Shown in pieces: positions 46,926 to 59,035 of a stretch of DNA of 64,000 nt (positions are counted from its first letter, which is position 1; every line of letters starts with the position of its first letter). A program made the position numbers and the translations under genes. Source of the DNA: Rhabdophis nuchalis (lineage: Eukaryota > Chordata > Lepidosauria > Squamata > Natricidae); contig CM077645.1 of the NCBI GenBank assembly GCA_039707465.1, forward strand, positions 59,645,850 to 59,709,849, in the 5' to 3' direction. The notes under the pieces were generated by a model. It ran no database searches, was not told where the DNA came from, and saw only the letters and a list, made by a program, of their open reading frames with translations.

Positions 46926-47690
46926 AGCCACCAGATTTTATTTGATTCTAACTGATCTTCGTTAGGGTTCTAGAAAGAAATAAGCAAACTGTAATATTTT
47001 CTGCAAGTCTTTGCACCCATCACAGAACTTTGCACCCATCATAGAAGAGAGAAGAAAAGGAGTTTCTCCCTGTTAAAAGGATGTGAACAGTTTCTACATG
47101 TTGAAATATTTATACATTTTGCCTAAGACATCTGATTGATTGCTCCCTACGGGAAAGCAGGTCAGACTGAAAATTTTCTCTTTTTTAATATACATTTCAT
47201 ACTTTCATACCATCCAGTATCTGTTAAATGGGATTTGATGACTAGATTTCTAATGTCCTGGAGTACACAACAACATTAACACTATTGTTTATTTATATAA
47301 TTTTTATGGTCGCTCTTTTCATTTGCACAATTCTGTGTCATGAACAATAAGTTTAGGATCATATACAGAAGATCTAGTCAAGCCTATAGTCGAGAATCTA
47401 GTCAACTAAGGTTCAATACTAAATTGGCCAAATAAGGTTAAATGGAATTCAGTAGGAGTTGGGTTTAGAATGTTTATTAGGACATAATGACTCTAGGCTG
47501 ACTACTCATTTAACTCCATCCCCAGCTCTACCTGCTCTTCTCCTACAAATAGTCACCATAATAACATTAATAAATATAGCCAAGATCCTTTAAACATTTA
47601 TTTATTCATCAAATATAGAAACTGCCCATCTCCTGCACAGAGGGATTCTGGGAGGTGTGAAAGTCAAATATATCCAAATGCCATATAGCC
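46926..47690. other. spacer, nothing recognised
   Basis: AT-rich. No gene or repeat family recognised. Confidence 0.5.
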
Positions 47691-47880
47691 AAACCCATCT
47701 AACTTTATAGCCCTATTCTTGAGGGAATAGCTAAATTTTAAAGCTTTTCAGATTTCCAACAGGATGGGACCTTCCAAATCTCAGGAGAATGATATTCCAC
47801 AGTATCTTCCTGAAGAGAGAAAGCTAACAATTCTCCACTTGGCTTTAGGGCCACAAGGTAGATCAGATTTCAATCTTAAG
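47690..47880 (-). mobile_element. possible ancient CR1 3' fragment
   Basis: AAAGCTTTTCAGATTTCCAA, AGGATGGGACCTTCC and ATGATATTCCACAG resemble antisense CR1 C-terminal and 3' sequence, but divergence is high. Confidence 0.35.
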
Positions 47881-48729
47881 TGGAGCAGTATCTCTTATCA
47901 TAAACTATAGTTACAGAATCTTGCAAGTCTGAATGCACTCCCTCTGTTATTATTATTATTTTTTGTGAGAGCTAGAGTGGAGCTTGTTGAGATCTTTACT
48001 CGGATTACATCCTGCCTTGGATTCTACTCTTTTATTTGATCATTGTCTTAGTAGTGGCCCTTCCCTGAAGGCCATTTTGTCTCCTTCTATCCTGGACAGA
48101 CTGGGATATGTCATCCTGATAACAGCAATTGCTCCTGCCTTCCCATTTTTACCAAATAACCTTTGGAAAAAATCTTCCTGGAGTGGTGACAGAGAGACAT
48201 ATGGTACTGATTCTTGCCGACATTCTGCAAATCAGTCTTAACAGAAGTTAATCTCAATGGCAACATTCACTACTGACCCAAGAAAATAAAATAAATGGTC
48301 TATTCATCATTTCGGTTCTAGAAGAAAGGTAGATACTTTTGGAATCCTGAATTTCTACTTGGAATTAGAATAATGGCCAAAGAGGTTAATGAGAAATTTT
48401 GAACCAACTGGCAGTATACATCTACCATATTTTTCGGAGTGTAAGACGTACCTTTTTTCCTCTAAAAAGAGGCTGAAAATCTGGGTGTTTTATACATCGA
48501 ATACAGATTTTTTTTGCCTCCCAGAACCCCGCCCCCTTCACCAAACTGGCTGTGCCTAGCCTTATGGAGGCTTCCAGAGAGCTCCTGGGGGCTGGGGAGG
48601 GCAGAAATTAGCCTAAAATGGGTCTTTTTTTGCCCCCCCCAGCCCCCAGCAGCACTCTATAAGTCATAGGGCTATGCATGCAATTTATTTGACACAGAAA
48701 TGGCCTGTTTTCACAATAAATGGGCCGTT

Positions 48730-50741
48730 TATTTGCTAATTTTTTTTTTTATATTGAAAAAGTTTTATTGGTTTTACATTTTTTCTGTAGGGTGGGGTAA
48801 GGGATACAAAGAAATTTTGAGAGCATTCACGTCAAAGTCGTCGGCCCTTCCGGGACCTCAAAATACATTGATAACAATAAAAAAAAACATTTTTCATAAC
48901 ACTACAAAGTGAAAGCAAGTACATATACCTAAATTCTCAGTTCTATGCTGTCAGACATTTACAAAAAATCCAAATACAAATATTATGCAAAATTAATCAG
49001 AAAAATCAAGGCAAAGTTATTTTTTCGATGTAAGTCTCTTGGCAATTGTATCTTCTTTTTCTCCTCCCTGGCCCCCAGTGGGCGGGGCCGTGGCCCCCTC
49101 CGTCCCCCCTGGATCTTCCCCCAGGATAGAGGAATGTTTTTAAGAAAGGCTTCCGCCTCAGCAACTGTTTTAATCCTCACTCTTCCTCCTTCCCAGAACA
49201 CCAGCATCCCTTCAGGTGTCACCCACTTGAACCAAATCCCGTGATCAAACAATGTTTTAGACAAGAAGGAAAATTTCCTTCTTGCATCTCTAATCTTTCT
49301 TGGGATCTGCTTCAAGATAGCAACCTCTTTTTGTTGGTAGATTAATGGACTACCTCTCTGCACTTTCAGGATTTCTTCTCTGGTTGACCTTCTAACAAAT
49401 TTCACATGTATCTCTCTAGGTACTTCATTTATCCTGGCATATGCTGAGTTAATTCTGTAGGCTAGGTCAATGTCCCCCCTGATCTCATCCTTAGGTTTAT
49501 GTAAATAGTCTGCTAAAATTGTGCTCATAAGATCAGGGAGGCATTCACCAGATTCCTCAAAAACATTCTGAAATCTCAAAAAATATGTCATTCTTTCCAT
49601 ATCAATCCTAGACACATGCCCATTTATTTCCACAACTTCATTAGTAACATTTTTAATCTCTCCCTTAGCCCCCACCAGCCCCCCTTCCAATTTTTCGTTC
49701 TTCTGTGTGTTTTCCAGCAGTTGTTTTCGTGTATCCAATAACTCCTTCTTAAAGTTAATATTTTCTGCCCTCTGGGCCTTAATTTCTTGTACCAAAGTTT
49801 GTATAACAGATTCAAGAGAAGCCATCCTTTGTTCTAAACTTGCCAGTGCTGTTTCTTGTGCCATGATTAGTTGTTAAAATCAATGCCAGTAAAATGGCGT
49901 TTTTTGGGTGGGGCTAGTGAGGCAGTTCAGGAGCCAAAAGTTCAGTTCAGGGTTGTAAAGTTGTAAAGTTCAGGAACCAAGAGAGAAACAATTTTCCAAC
50001 TCAATAAGTATAATAGCGAAGGTACTCCAGAAAAGAAATCACAAATCCAAAAAGAAAAAAAAATTCTTCATTAATATCCAGAGGAAGTCCAAATTGCAAA
50101 GAGACGCTGGGAATTTTCCATAAGTGAAATAGTCAGGCAGGGACAAAGAGAAGCCATCTTCCAGCCGCCCAAGCTCAGAGCCCAGAGGAGAGAGTGGTAA
50201 AATAAATTGTTTCAGCCAGACCTAGAAACATTGTTGCAAACAACCGCAGATCACTTTCCCTTGCTGCAAATAGTCAGGATTAAAGATTTCCGCTTTCTCG
50301 CCGCGAGAAGCCATTTCCGAGTGCCGCTTAAGTCCGAGGTTTTTTTTTTAGGAACAAACACCCCCCTCCCAGTCCTTTCAGCCCGGCTGACAGCAGAAAA
50401 AAAAGTTTTTAAACACTCACTCTCCCCTCGCAGCTGAAGCCTCGGGAAGCCTTCCGACTCATCCGTTTAGCCCTCTTCATGATTGCGAATGGCGCCGTCT
50501 TCCTTTGGCGAAGGGAGAACCCCCCACAGCATGTTCTCCTTCACCTAAGCCGAGGACAAGGATCGCTTCCCCCACCGCCGTGGGGGGGAGCGTCCCAGGC
50601 GAGCCGGCTTTACGGGAGACCCCCCAAAAAGGGGCGTCTCGCCCCCGGGGGGGGGCAGAAAAAGAAACAAAACGGCGAGCGAGCGCTAGGCTCGCCCGTC
50701 GCCGCTGGAGCCGGAACTGGAAGTCCTATTTGCTAATTTTT
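48730..50741 (-). mobile_element. ORF1-only L1-type retroposon (half-L1) with target-site duplications
   Basis: The 15-bp TATTTGCTAATTTTT stands at 48730-48744 and 50727-50741. On -, the insert (50726-48745) runs through a GC-rich 5' UTR of about 860 bp and one intact ORF (49864-48983). A 3' UTR of about 240 bp follows, with AATAAA (about 48772) and an A-rich tail. A YY1-like AAGATGGC is on - near 50160. No trace of ORF2 is visible. Mammalian HAL1 elements have this plan. Whether this is a family or a single internal deletion of an L1 cannot be told here. Confidence 0.85.
48983..49864 (-). CDS. L1-type ORF1 protein (RNA-binding chaperone), intact
   Basis: 293 codons, starting with a good Kozak context (ATCATGG). 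Residues about 5-90 form a coiled coil with heptad leucines and Glu/Lys (LEQRMASLESVIQTLVQEIK). Residues about 90-140 resemble the RRM of L1 ORF1p (MTYFLRFQNVFEESGE, DIDLAYRI). Residues about 150-250 resemble the C-terminal domain (PREIHVKFVRRSTREEILK, GIWFKWVTPEGMLVF). L1 ORF1p trimerises through the coiled coil and coats its RNA during retrotransposition. The tail is basic. There is no frameshift or stop, so the insertion is young or recently mobile. Mobilisation would need ORF2 protein from another L1. Activity is inference. Confidence 0.88.
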   Translation of the reverse strand: MAQETALASLEQRMASLESVIQTLVQEIKAQRAENINFKKELLDTRKQLLENTQKNEKLEGGLVGAKGEIKNVTNEVVEINGHVSRIDMERMTYFLRFQNVFEESGECLPDLMSTILADYLHKPKDEIRGDIDLAYRINSAYARINEVPREIHVKFVRRSTREEILKVQRGSPLIYQQKEVAILKQIPRKIRDARRKFSFLSKTLFDHGIWFKWVTPEGMLVFWEGGRVRIKTVAEAEAFLKNIPLSWGKIQGGRRGPRPRPLGAREEKKKIQLPRDLHRKNNFALIFLINFA

Positions 50742-50880
50742 GATCCCCCCCACCCCCCAGGAGCACTCAGCAAGCCCCCCCCCCCCAAGGCTAGTCATGC
50801 TTTTTATTTGAAAAAAAACCGGGCCCGTTTGCAGAAAAGGGCTGTTTGGGGGAAGTTTGCAGCATGCAAAAACACTCTCT

Positions 50881-50973
50881 AAGCAAGGGGTGTCCAAACT
50901 TGGGAACTTTAAGACTTGTGGACTTCAACTCCCAGAATTCCCCAGCCAGCTATGTTTGGACACCCCTGCTTTA
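50881..50973. repeat. small palindromic MITE-like insertion
   Basis: Left GGGGTGTCCAAACTTGG, right TATGTTTGGACACCCCTGC, middle GACTTCAACTCCCAGAATTC. Central part shared with 6457-6585 and 21187-21330. Confidence 0.75.
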
Positions 50974-51059
50974 AGCTCTTTAACTGTTTCTGTGCCAGCA
51001 GAAACAAAGTCTTAAGGTTTGCCAGCGATTTCCTTCTCCAGGACATGGATAAATACACC

Positions 51060-51535
51060 TGGAAACATCAACTTACCTACCTTCTCTCTGTCTCTCTCTT
51101 TCTTTCTTTCTTTCTCTCTCTCTCTCTCTCTGTTTCTCTCTCTCCCTACTGTATTTCTCTCTCTCTCTATTTCTCTCTCTCTATCCTTCTACCTACATAC
51201 CTACCTACCTACACACACACACACTCTCCCTACCTACCTACTGTATTTCTCTCTTTGTATTTCTCTCTCTATCCTTCTACCTACCTACCTATCTACCTAC
51301 ACACATTCTTTTTCTCCCTACCTACCTACTGTATTTCTCTATCTCTATTTCTCTCTCTATTTCTTTATCTACCTACCTACCTACCTACTCTCTCTCTCTC
51401 CCTCCCTACCTACTGTATTTCTATTTCTTTCTCTCTCTATCCCTTTATCTACCTACCTACCTACTCTCTCTACATACCTACTGTATTTTTCTTTCTTTCT
51501 CTCCCTCTCTATCTCTCTATCTACCTACCTACTTT
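51060..51535. repeat. minisatellite, 68-92-bp period
   Basis: CTCTCT and TACC tracts with the anchor CTGTATTT at about 51149, 51241, 51329, 51413 and 51481. It is the reverse complement of the 28037-28470 array and sits at the same place within the same element family. Confidence 0.85.
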
Positions 51536-51614
51536 TTTTTGTAATTTGGACTGCTCTTCAAAACCTTGCTGCGTCTTATACTCCGGTGCGTCTTATATTC
51601 CGAAAAATATGGTA

Positions 51615-52890
51615 GGTTGGATATATTTTTCAACCAACGTGATATAATGGAAATTGATATGATTTCTGATGAACGCTGATAACTTTCATTGTGTGACTTG
51701 TGTATGTTATTTTTTGCCATTTATTTATTTATATCCCAACTTTATTATTTTTATAAATAAATTCTTGCCATGGTTGTAGATTACAGAGATTTCTGTTCAA
51801 TGGAGATTAGCCTACTCAACATCCAGTAGGAAAGGTTAATAATGTATTTGTGAAATTTGTTTAGAGGGCACAAGTTTATTTAGGTAAGCCATCTTTAAAT
51901 AGGTCTTACCACTTTTAGCAGATGTGATACATAATTTAAAGATATGAATCTGGTTACAAATAAAATGTTTTTGTGTAACAGTTTAACAAAATTTGGACTG
52001 CTGAGATTACCTTTTCTGCTTCCTTGCTGCTTGAGCAATGCTTTAACAATTTGCTAGAGCTTGAACTGGAGTAGGTAAACAACAGAAGGTTCTGCTATTT
52101 TGAATGAAATGTTCCATCAATTTTTTCTTAGGCGATCAGCTTGCTGTAAGCAGTGAGGATAAGCACACTGCTTTTCTTTCTGGTGGGAAAATTCTTTCCA
52201 ATTATAGGGGGAATAAATTTGGGACAGTGATTTAACTGTCCTAAATTGAATCAATCTTAACAGACGAATACTAGGAGAATTTGATTACAGAAAATTCTCA
52301 ATTCCATGCTCACAATGTCCCTTTTCCAGTTTGCCAAGATTTTCCAACCTCAAAACTGTAAGTCAATGGGAATTAATTATTGGAGGTATGCTTTTGTTCT
52401 GGTGAAAAACTAATGAGCCAATTTTATTTTAAGCAAATAAGGTTACGAATGTGAATAATGAAATTCAATAAACAATGTGATTGATGTGAGATTTGCACTT
52501 AATTATTTTGGGTCTTGAGACAAGTCTAGCATTTCTTTAATCTTAACTCCTATTCCAATTAACACGAACACTTTAAACTGGCGTCTCTCAACATGTTACA
52601 TTGAAGATGGCTTCCATGAGTAACCTTACCAATGACAAATATTGGTAACAATTGAATAATTTACTTTTGCACTAGATTTTGCAACTTAAGTGTAAAATGT
52701 GAAATGAATACCCATCTTATCAGTTCTAACACACAAACGTTGCTTATCTCTGTTACAAATTGAAGGTTACTCAAATGTAAACTAAGGGTAGGAATATAAG
52801 AAGGCTTCATAAATGATTTGAAGAATATATACACACATATATATAAGGATCAGTCATAGCAGGCCTCTTCTCTCCCCCACCCTGTCTTAC
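51615..52890. other. repeat-poor stretch
   Basis: About 1.2 kb of AT-rich DNA without recognised repeats or genes. Confidence 0.5.
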
Positions 52891-52892
52891 TC

Positions 52893-53006
<114 letters not shown>

Positions 53007-53289
53007 TCTTTAGCCTCCTTTTAAAAATGATCTCAGTTTACAATTTTTACAAATAGATATGCCATTTTGTGAAGTGTCCTTTGGTATTTATGCAGAGTTG
53101 AACTAATCACTGGAGTTATAATTAATGTATTAATGTGATGTATAAACTAGCTTTCTCCAGAGACTCTAAGTGCTGCATAAAATCAAAAGTCATCAAAAGC
53201 ATATCTAAAAGTTTCTGTACCTAATTGCGTATATGCAACTGGAAATAAGCTCCTTTGAACTCAGTGGAGTTTAACGTTAAGAAGTGAGA

Positions 53290-55340
53290 AATTATTTATT
53301 TATTAAACAAATTTATAAGGCTGCCCAAATCAAACACGAGGGCTCCAGATGGCTTACAGAATTAAAATCCAAAACATAATTCACCACCACCACACTGTTG
53401 CAGTGATAACAGATATATTCACCCTGATCACTTCATTCGCTCTGTATCAATCTGGGATCCCCAGGTCTGCTAACATCTTCAGAGCCTTCCATAAAAGTAA
53501 CAAGATAGGGGCTAATTTTATTTCTAAGTGAATGATATTCCATAAGGAGGAAGCCATCATTGAGAAGGCCCTTTTTCTTGGTCCCAGCAGGTATACTTCA
53601 TTAATGGATACTTCCACAATATACTTTGAATTCCACCAGTGGTAGGTTCCGCCTGGTACGGGCAAACTGGAGCCTGCCCGGAGCACTGGGTACCACTCCA
53701 GTACGGTGCTCCGGAGGCCCACCCACCTGCTGGTGCTCCTTATCAGTCTTTAAAGTCTTTGGTGCTTATGCACACAGCACATACAGTGCCTGTGCAACGC
53801 TCCGCTGAGCAGCTGGACTGTTGTGGAGAAGGCATGCATGTGCTGTGCGCATCCATGCATGCGTGCGCTGTGTGCATCCATGTGGACACTGCCGAGCTTG
53901 TTCTAATCATACTGGTTGGAACGGGATCCAGAACCCACCACTGATTCCCACCCTGTTGGCTTGATAGCTATAACTAGGGACAGGCAGTTCTTCAAATAAC
54001 CTGACTCAATATATGGCTTTAAAAGTGATAACCAGAACATTGACTGATGTTCAGAAGCAAATCAATAAGCAATAAAGTTCTCACAAAAGGTTCAAATCTA
54101 GGCTTGTGCAAATCTAGGCTTGTGTAAACAGGTTCAAATCTAGGCTTGTGTGAAACTGTTGGTGCTCTATTTTGAGCCAACTGAAACATCTGTATACTCT
54201 TCTAGTGCAGGCTCATGCAAAATGCATTGCAACAATCCAAATGGGAGATGACCGGGGTGTTGGTGATTATAATAAGGGCACATTGGTCCAGGAATGAGCA
54301 TAACTAGTGCAAAACCACACAGTTGGGCAAAGGCTCTGCTGGCCACAACTGCCATTTATGCCCAGAGCTGGTCTCATGAATCCAAGAGAGCCGTCACACT
54401 GGATCTGTCTGGGGCAGTGCAACCTCATCCATGACTAGAGATGGTAATTCACCAAGAACCAAAGCGTTCTGAACAAAGGAGCTCTGTGCTTCTAGGGTTC
54501 AGTCAATTTTAGTCTATTTTTCCCCATTCAATTTTAGCCTGTTGCTCCCTATCCTGACCTCACCAGGAGGATGACAGTTGTGTCATCATTTAACTCACTA
54601 CACGCAGAGATGTACAATTGAGTATCATTAGCATAATGATGACATTTCATCCCGTACACATGATCTACCCTAGTGGTTTCATGTAATCATTAAACATGAA
54701 TTCAGACAGCCCTGACCTTTGCGGGATTCCGCAAACAGGGGCCAAGGATTGAACCTCATGTTCCCTTAACAGACCGATTAACAGAGTTGAAAGATGAACA
54801 CCAAATGAAAACATTCTTGGACAACACAGTGCTCCCAATTCCCAGCCTCCAGACCCATCCCAGAAGGATACAAAAGTCAATATCAAAAGTTGGTGAGAGG
54901 TCACTTTAGAACAAGGGCAGGACAGATGCAAGAAGATGCATGATCTCCATCCTGCTCCTGCCAAAGATCATTGAAAAACATAACCAATGCCACTTTCAAA
55001 CCATATCTAGGCTTGAATACCAGTTTGAGAAGGTCCAGGTAATCTGTTCCATCCAGGATCATCTGAAGGTGCAGTGAAACCACCTTCTCAAAAACTTTCC
55101 TGAAAAAGAGGAGGTTGGAGATAGCACAGAAATAGTCTATCATAGTGGTGTGTAGCAATTTCTTTGGAAGGAGACAAGCCACAGTTTCCTTAAAGCTGCA
55201 ACACCACTTCCTCATCCAAAATAGCATTTTGGAAGGCTTTTATCAACTGGGGGAGGGGACGTAGGTCTAAAACACAGGTGGCTGAGCTCTCATTCCCTAG
55301 GATCCTGTCCACTTTCATAGGAGCTACATGGTCAAACCAC
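53290..55340 (-). mobile_element. old CR1-type LINE, 3' end and part of reverse transcriptase
   Basis: Starts at low coordinates with the 3' tail (TTATTTATTTATT, then AAGGCTGCCCAAATC). Read on -, it encodes RKRAFSMMASSLWN near 53560 (the CR1 ALWNDLP region). Near 54900-55230 it encodes LLFFRKVFEKVVSLHLQ, DYLDLLKLVFKP and ALVMFFNDLWQEQDGDH (reverse transcriptase). Many frameshifts and stops. It is interrupted by another repeat at about 53637-53945 and is much older than the CR1 at 1.5-5.6 kb. Confidence 0.8.
53637..53945. repeat. dispersed repeat inserted in CR1
   Basis: CCAGTGGTAGGTTCCGCCTG and CTGGAGCCTGCCCGGAGCAC at the left. CATGCATGCGTGCGCTGTG in the middle. GGTTGGAACGGGATCCAGAA and CCCACCACTG at the right, an inverted partner of the left edge. 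Related to 46705-46925. Confidence 0.6.
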
Positions 55341-56571
55341 TTTAACCGTTTTAACCAAGGCATCATAGATTATTAAACAAGACTTCGTGTGATTGAAACT
55401 TGCAATTTTCCTGTCTATGGAGATTCTCAGTGTACCAGGTCATGGTTGTCCCAAAAGGTACTTCTTCAAAGATGAAGAAGCTTCTTGGATGACAAGCAAA
55501 ACATCTTCAAAGAAAAAAACCCAGCAAGTACAGTTGCCTCTTGAAAAAACACCTTTGGGATTGCAATTTTCCTACTGATTTCTAGATGGATTCTGCTTGT
55601 CAAAAGCTGGTTGTGAAGGGCAAGAATAGTGATCATGTGTGTGAAGGACAATGCAATGGTCATAAATACCTGCTGCTTGTAATATATGGATGCATATATT
55701 GCAAATATGAGGAACGATTGCAACGCTGTTTTTCTTAACTATTGTAACTGAAGTCCTAAACAAGGGAGTTGGTAAGAGAAGGCTACCTGCATTATGAGAC
55801 TCCACTCGTATTTGGAATTAATTTTATAAAACTGAAATGAATGTGCCGCAAATTGTCAAGAAGTAATTAACATATCTTTTACAAAATGGGGTGCCATTTT
55901 CCCTGAAGGAGGAGACATATAAAACGTGACTACATCTCACACTAGGGATATTTCACATGTTTTGCTGATCTAATGTCTATGGCCATTCTTGCACAAGGAT
56001 GACCTGACCACCTGTACTTGTATCTCCCTGTCTTACAGTAAATGAACTCTTATGTGAGGCTGCCCTTGAGGATAATAGGGAATCTGAATAGAAATGCAAT
56101 ATTTTCATCCCTGCACTTCAGTAAACACATTAAGGCAATTGGACCCTGTCCTTGGGTTATCTTTTTCTCCTTTAAATGTAATTTTATTTTATGCTGTAAT
56201 GCATTTCAGTCATGCACATGCTTTAGAAATGACTGTGGTATTTGCAAGGTTATTGTATTCCATGTATTCAAAGTATAAAGAGGAGGGGTTCTGTGGGAGG
56301 AAAAACAATAAGGATAACAATAAGAAGGCAACAGTTAGCAATCTTTCTGGGCAGGAGGGCGGAGTAATCAAGTGTTTTGTTTGTTTAAATATCAAAACTA
56401 AATTTAACTTGCATACAAAGGTTGACTGTATCCTTAGTCAAGTAGGCTTCTGGAAAATCTTCCCCTGAATTTTCTCCTCTGTTTTCAGGAATCTATAGTC
56501 CTCTTGTACATTGCTTCATAGAAACAGTCTGATTACTTTATACTATTTGTAGATTTATGATTACAGATAGT
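55341..56571. other. spacer, nothing recognised
   Basis: No gene recognised. About 55380-55560 contains CTTCTTGGATGACAAGCAAA and AACATCTTCAAAG, which may be a fragment of a fold-back repeat. Confidence 0.5.
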
Positions 56572-56955
56572 CCTTGACTTACAACAGTGCATTTAGTGAC
56601 TGTTCAAAGTTACAACAGCACTGAAAAAAGTGACCTGTGACCGTTTTGCACATTTACGACCGTTGCGGCATTGCCATGGTCATGTAATGAAAATTCAGAC
56701 ACCTAGCAGATGACTCATATTTATTATTTACTGATTTATATATTTATTTCTTATTTATTGCTGTGTCGTGTTTGCCTTTTACAACTTTTGACAAGCAAAA
56801 TCAATGGGGAAGCCAGATTCATTTTACAACCGTGTTACTAAGTGATTCCCTTAGCAAATGCCGCAAGAAAGATTGTAAAATTAGGCAAAATTCACTTCAC
56901 AAAATGTCTCACTTAGCAACAGAAATGTTGGGCTCAGTTATGGTCCTTAAGACAA
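56572..56955 (-). mobile_element. TIR element (TACAGATAGTCCTTGAC end), interrupted
   Basis: On + it starts TACAGATAGTCCTTGACTTA. ACCGTTTTGCACATTTACG and AATGGGGAAGCCAGATTC follow, then TAGCAACAGAAATG. Same family as 10891-11312 in the other orientation. A TTTATTATTTA-rich segment of about 45 bp (about 56720-56765) interrupts it. Confidence 0.7.
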
Positions 56956-57009
56956 GGATTAGCAACTCTGGGTTCAGAACCAGTGTTACAACTCTGGTCC
57001 CGTAACCAG

Positions 57010-57448
57010 TGTTAGGAAATAAATGCGGAATAGTGTAATACATCAGACAGTAAAGAGATACGTTGCTTTAACCACACACAAACTCTAAAAACAGTGATAG
57101 TAAGAAAATAAATAGTCTTTACTTTGTAGCAACTAAAATACTTCTTCCGACCAGTGATTCTAACTTCTCAAAACAATAACAGTCCTTCACCAAAACACAG
57201 AGTTATCTTACAGTGATGCAAAACAAACACTTCTTCTATCTTCAGTCTTCAGCTTCAGTGGCAAACAGTAAGCACAGGAAATCAACAAGAATCAAAAAGG
57301 GAATGGACTGTGTTCCTGAGCTTCCTTTATGGTAGAGCTGAGAAGCACAGCCAATCAGAATTTAACACAGTTCTTAAAGCTACATAACTCCTTAAGAACA
57401 TAGGCTCATATATATTGTCAACCCAATATAAGGCTGAATATCCTAACA
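57010..57448 (-). mobile_element. solo LTR (retroviral/ERV-like), candidate
   Basis: Ends are TGTTAGGAAAT and ATATCCTAACA, an 11-bp inverted repeat with one mismatch and TG...CA edges. Flanks are ACCAG and ACCTG, a possible 5-bp duplication with one change. Read on -, GATTGGCTG (inverted CCAAT) and CCATAAAGG (TATA-like) precede a T-rich region, as in a U3 promoter. No gag, pol or env sequence is present. Confidence 0.65.
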
Positions 57449-58500
57449 ACCTGTATACTTATTGCAGCCAATGAAGAGACAATTACAAAATCTCTTGAAG
57501 GACAATTTCCAGGTCTTTGAAGGCAACATTGAATATGCAACATAAATATAAATGTATGAAATGGAATTCACTGCTAAGAAGGATTGTTTCAAGTAGATTA
57601 ACATTCAGGCCTTGCTTTTTCAAGGAGCAGAGAGACTCTACGCGTATGTATGAATCTAAATCTGATCTGCCTTGTACTTTACTCGTGCCTTGAAGCATCT
57701 CCAGCTGTTGCCTGACATTCGGAGATGTTCAGAATGATTCAGATGTTCGAAGCCTCTTTTGGTTGTGCCAGATGTGAAACTATTTAGGAATGTTGGGAGT
57801 GAAAGAATTAACAAAGCTGTCACCCTCACTATTAGATATTCTTCTTTAACCCTCAGGCTTAAATTAATGCAGCAGAACATGCCAGTCCTCTTCATCATCA
57901 TTAGGAAAAAGAGATCGTGCCAAAAATCACTGCACTGACAGCATCTTTACTTAGTTCAGGCTTAGGAGTCTGTGGTTGTTTTGTTTTTAAAGGATTTAAA
58001 CATGATTTGGGACCTTCCTGCCTTCTTGGAAGTGACTCTTAATACATGTGATATTATTTAAAAAAGAAATGATGATCTTATTGTAATGCAGGTGATCTAT
58101 CAAACAAGCAAGACAATGTGTATTTATCTATATTGCTGGATTAGAAATGAAACATACAGGAAAAGCTTATAAAGTCAGACATATAACATACTTCTTATGT
58201 TAAATCATGTAAAATCAGAGACAGCAAATGGTCTTACATGAAGGTCTTTTGTTTGGTGCATTAGCAATAAAGAGACCTTTAAAATATTATTTATATTTTC
58301 CATGTTTGCCTTTCCAAACAGGACAGCTAGAGAGTATATGTTTATTTTGCATTCTGGAAACAATATAATTTCATTAAGTGTACAGTTTATTAATATGCTC
58401 AGGCAAGTAGTTGGAAATTCACCCTGTGGAATGCTTTGCATTGGTTAATCCTTCTGAAGAAGTTTATGAGCTGATAAATACAGTGATTTATTAAAGAGTA
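57449..58500. other. spacer, nothing recognised
   Basis: AT-rich. No gene or repeat family recognised. Confidence 0.5.
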
Positions 58501-58504
58501 TTTT

Positions 58505-59035
58505 GTTATTTATTTATTTATTTAAATTTATATCCCACCCTTCTGCACAGAGGACCCAGGGCAGCGCACAGGAAATTTAAAAACATACAAAATACAATAA
58601 ATATAATTTAAAAGACTATTAAATAAACCTATCCTGCGCTAAAACCAAATTTTAAAAACCCAATTTAAAACTACCTAAAAGTCCCCATGGGAGGTTAGGC
58701 TAGGCCGGCTTGTTGAAACAAATATGTCTTGAGACATTGGCGGAAGAGGCGGAGGTCGGTGATGGTACGTAATTCAGGGGGTAGGTCATTCCAGAGGGCT
58801 GGCCCCGCCACAGAGAAGGCTCTTCCCCTGGGTGTCGCCAGTCGGCATTGTCCGGCCAACGGCACCCTGAGAAGGCCCTCTCTGTGGGAGCGTATCGGTC
58901 TAAGGGATGTATGGGGCAGGAGGCGGTCTCGCATATAACTAGGCCCCGAGCCATGGAGCGCTTTAAAGATAGTTATCAGAACCTTGAAGCGCACTCGAAA
59001 GACCACAGGAAGCCAATGCAGCTCGCGCAGGATGT
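58505..59035 (-). mobile_element. 5'-truncated CR1 LINE (last part of ORF2 and 3' end)
   Basis: On -, the frame (59006-58695) encodes FRVRFKVLITIFKALHGSGP, LRPIRSHREGLLRVPLAGQC and ALWNDLPPELRTITDLRLFR, uninterrupted over about 100 codons. This is the same CR1 family as 1507-5625. The 3' end lies next to a short (ATTT)n tract. It is better preserved than the other CR1 copies. Confidence 0.9.

Larger units (their letters stand above)
48423..51614. mobile_element. MITE-like element split by an L1-type insertion
   Basis: Left end TACCATATTTTTCGGAGTGT, right end TTCCGAAAAATATGGTA, inverted termini with TA at both edges, so the same family as 45065-45539. Between them lie filler, the L1-type insertion (48745-50726), a second filler, a small palindrome (50881-50973) and a minisatellite (51060-51535). 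The nesting order shows the MITE is older than the L1 insert. Confidence 0.85.

Noticed and set aside
50916..51647. 243-codon frame rich in Ser and Leu
   Set aside because: Same minisatellite in the other orientation.
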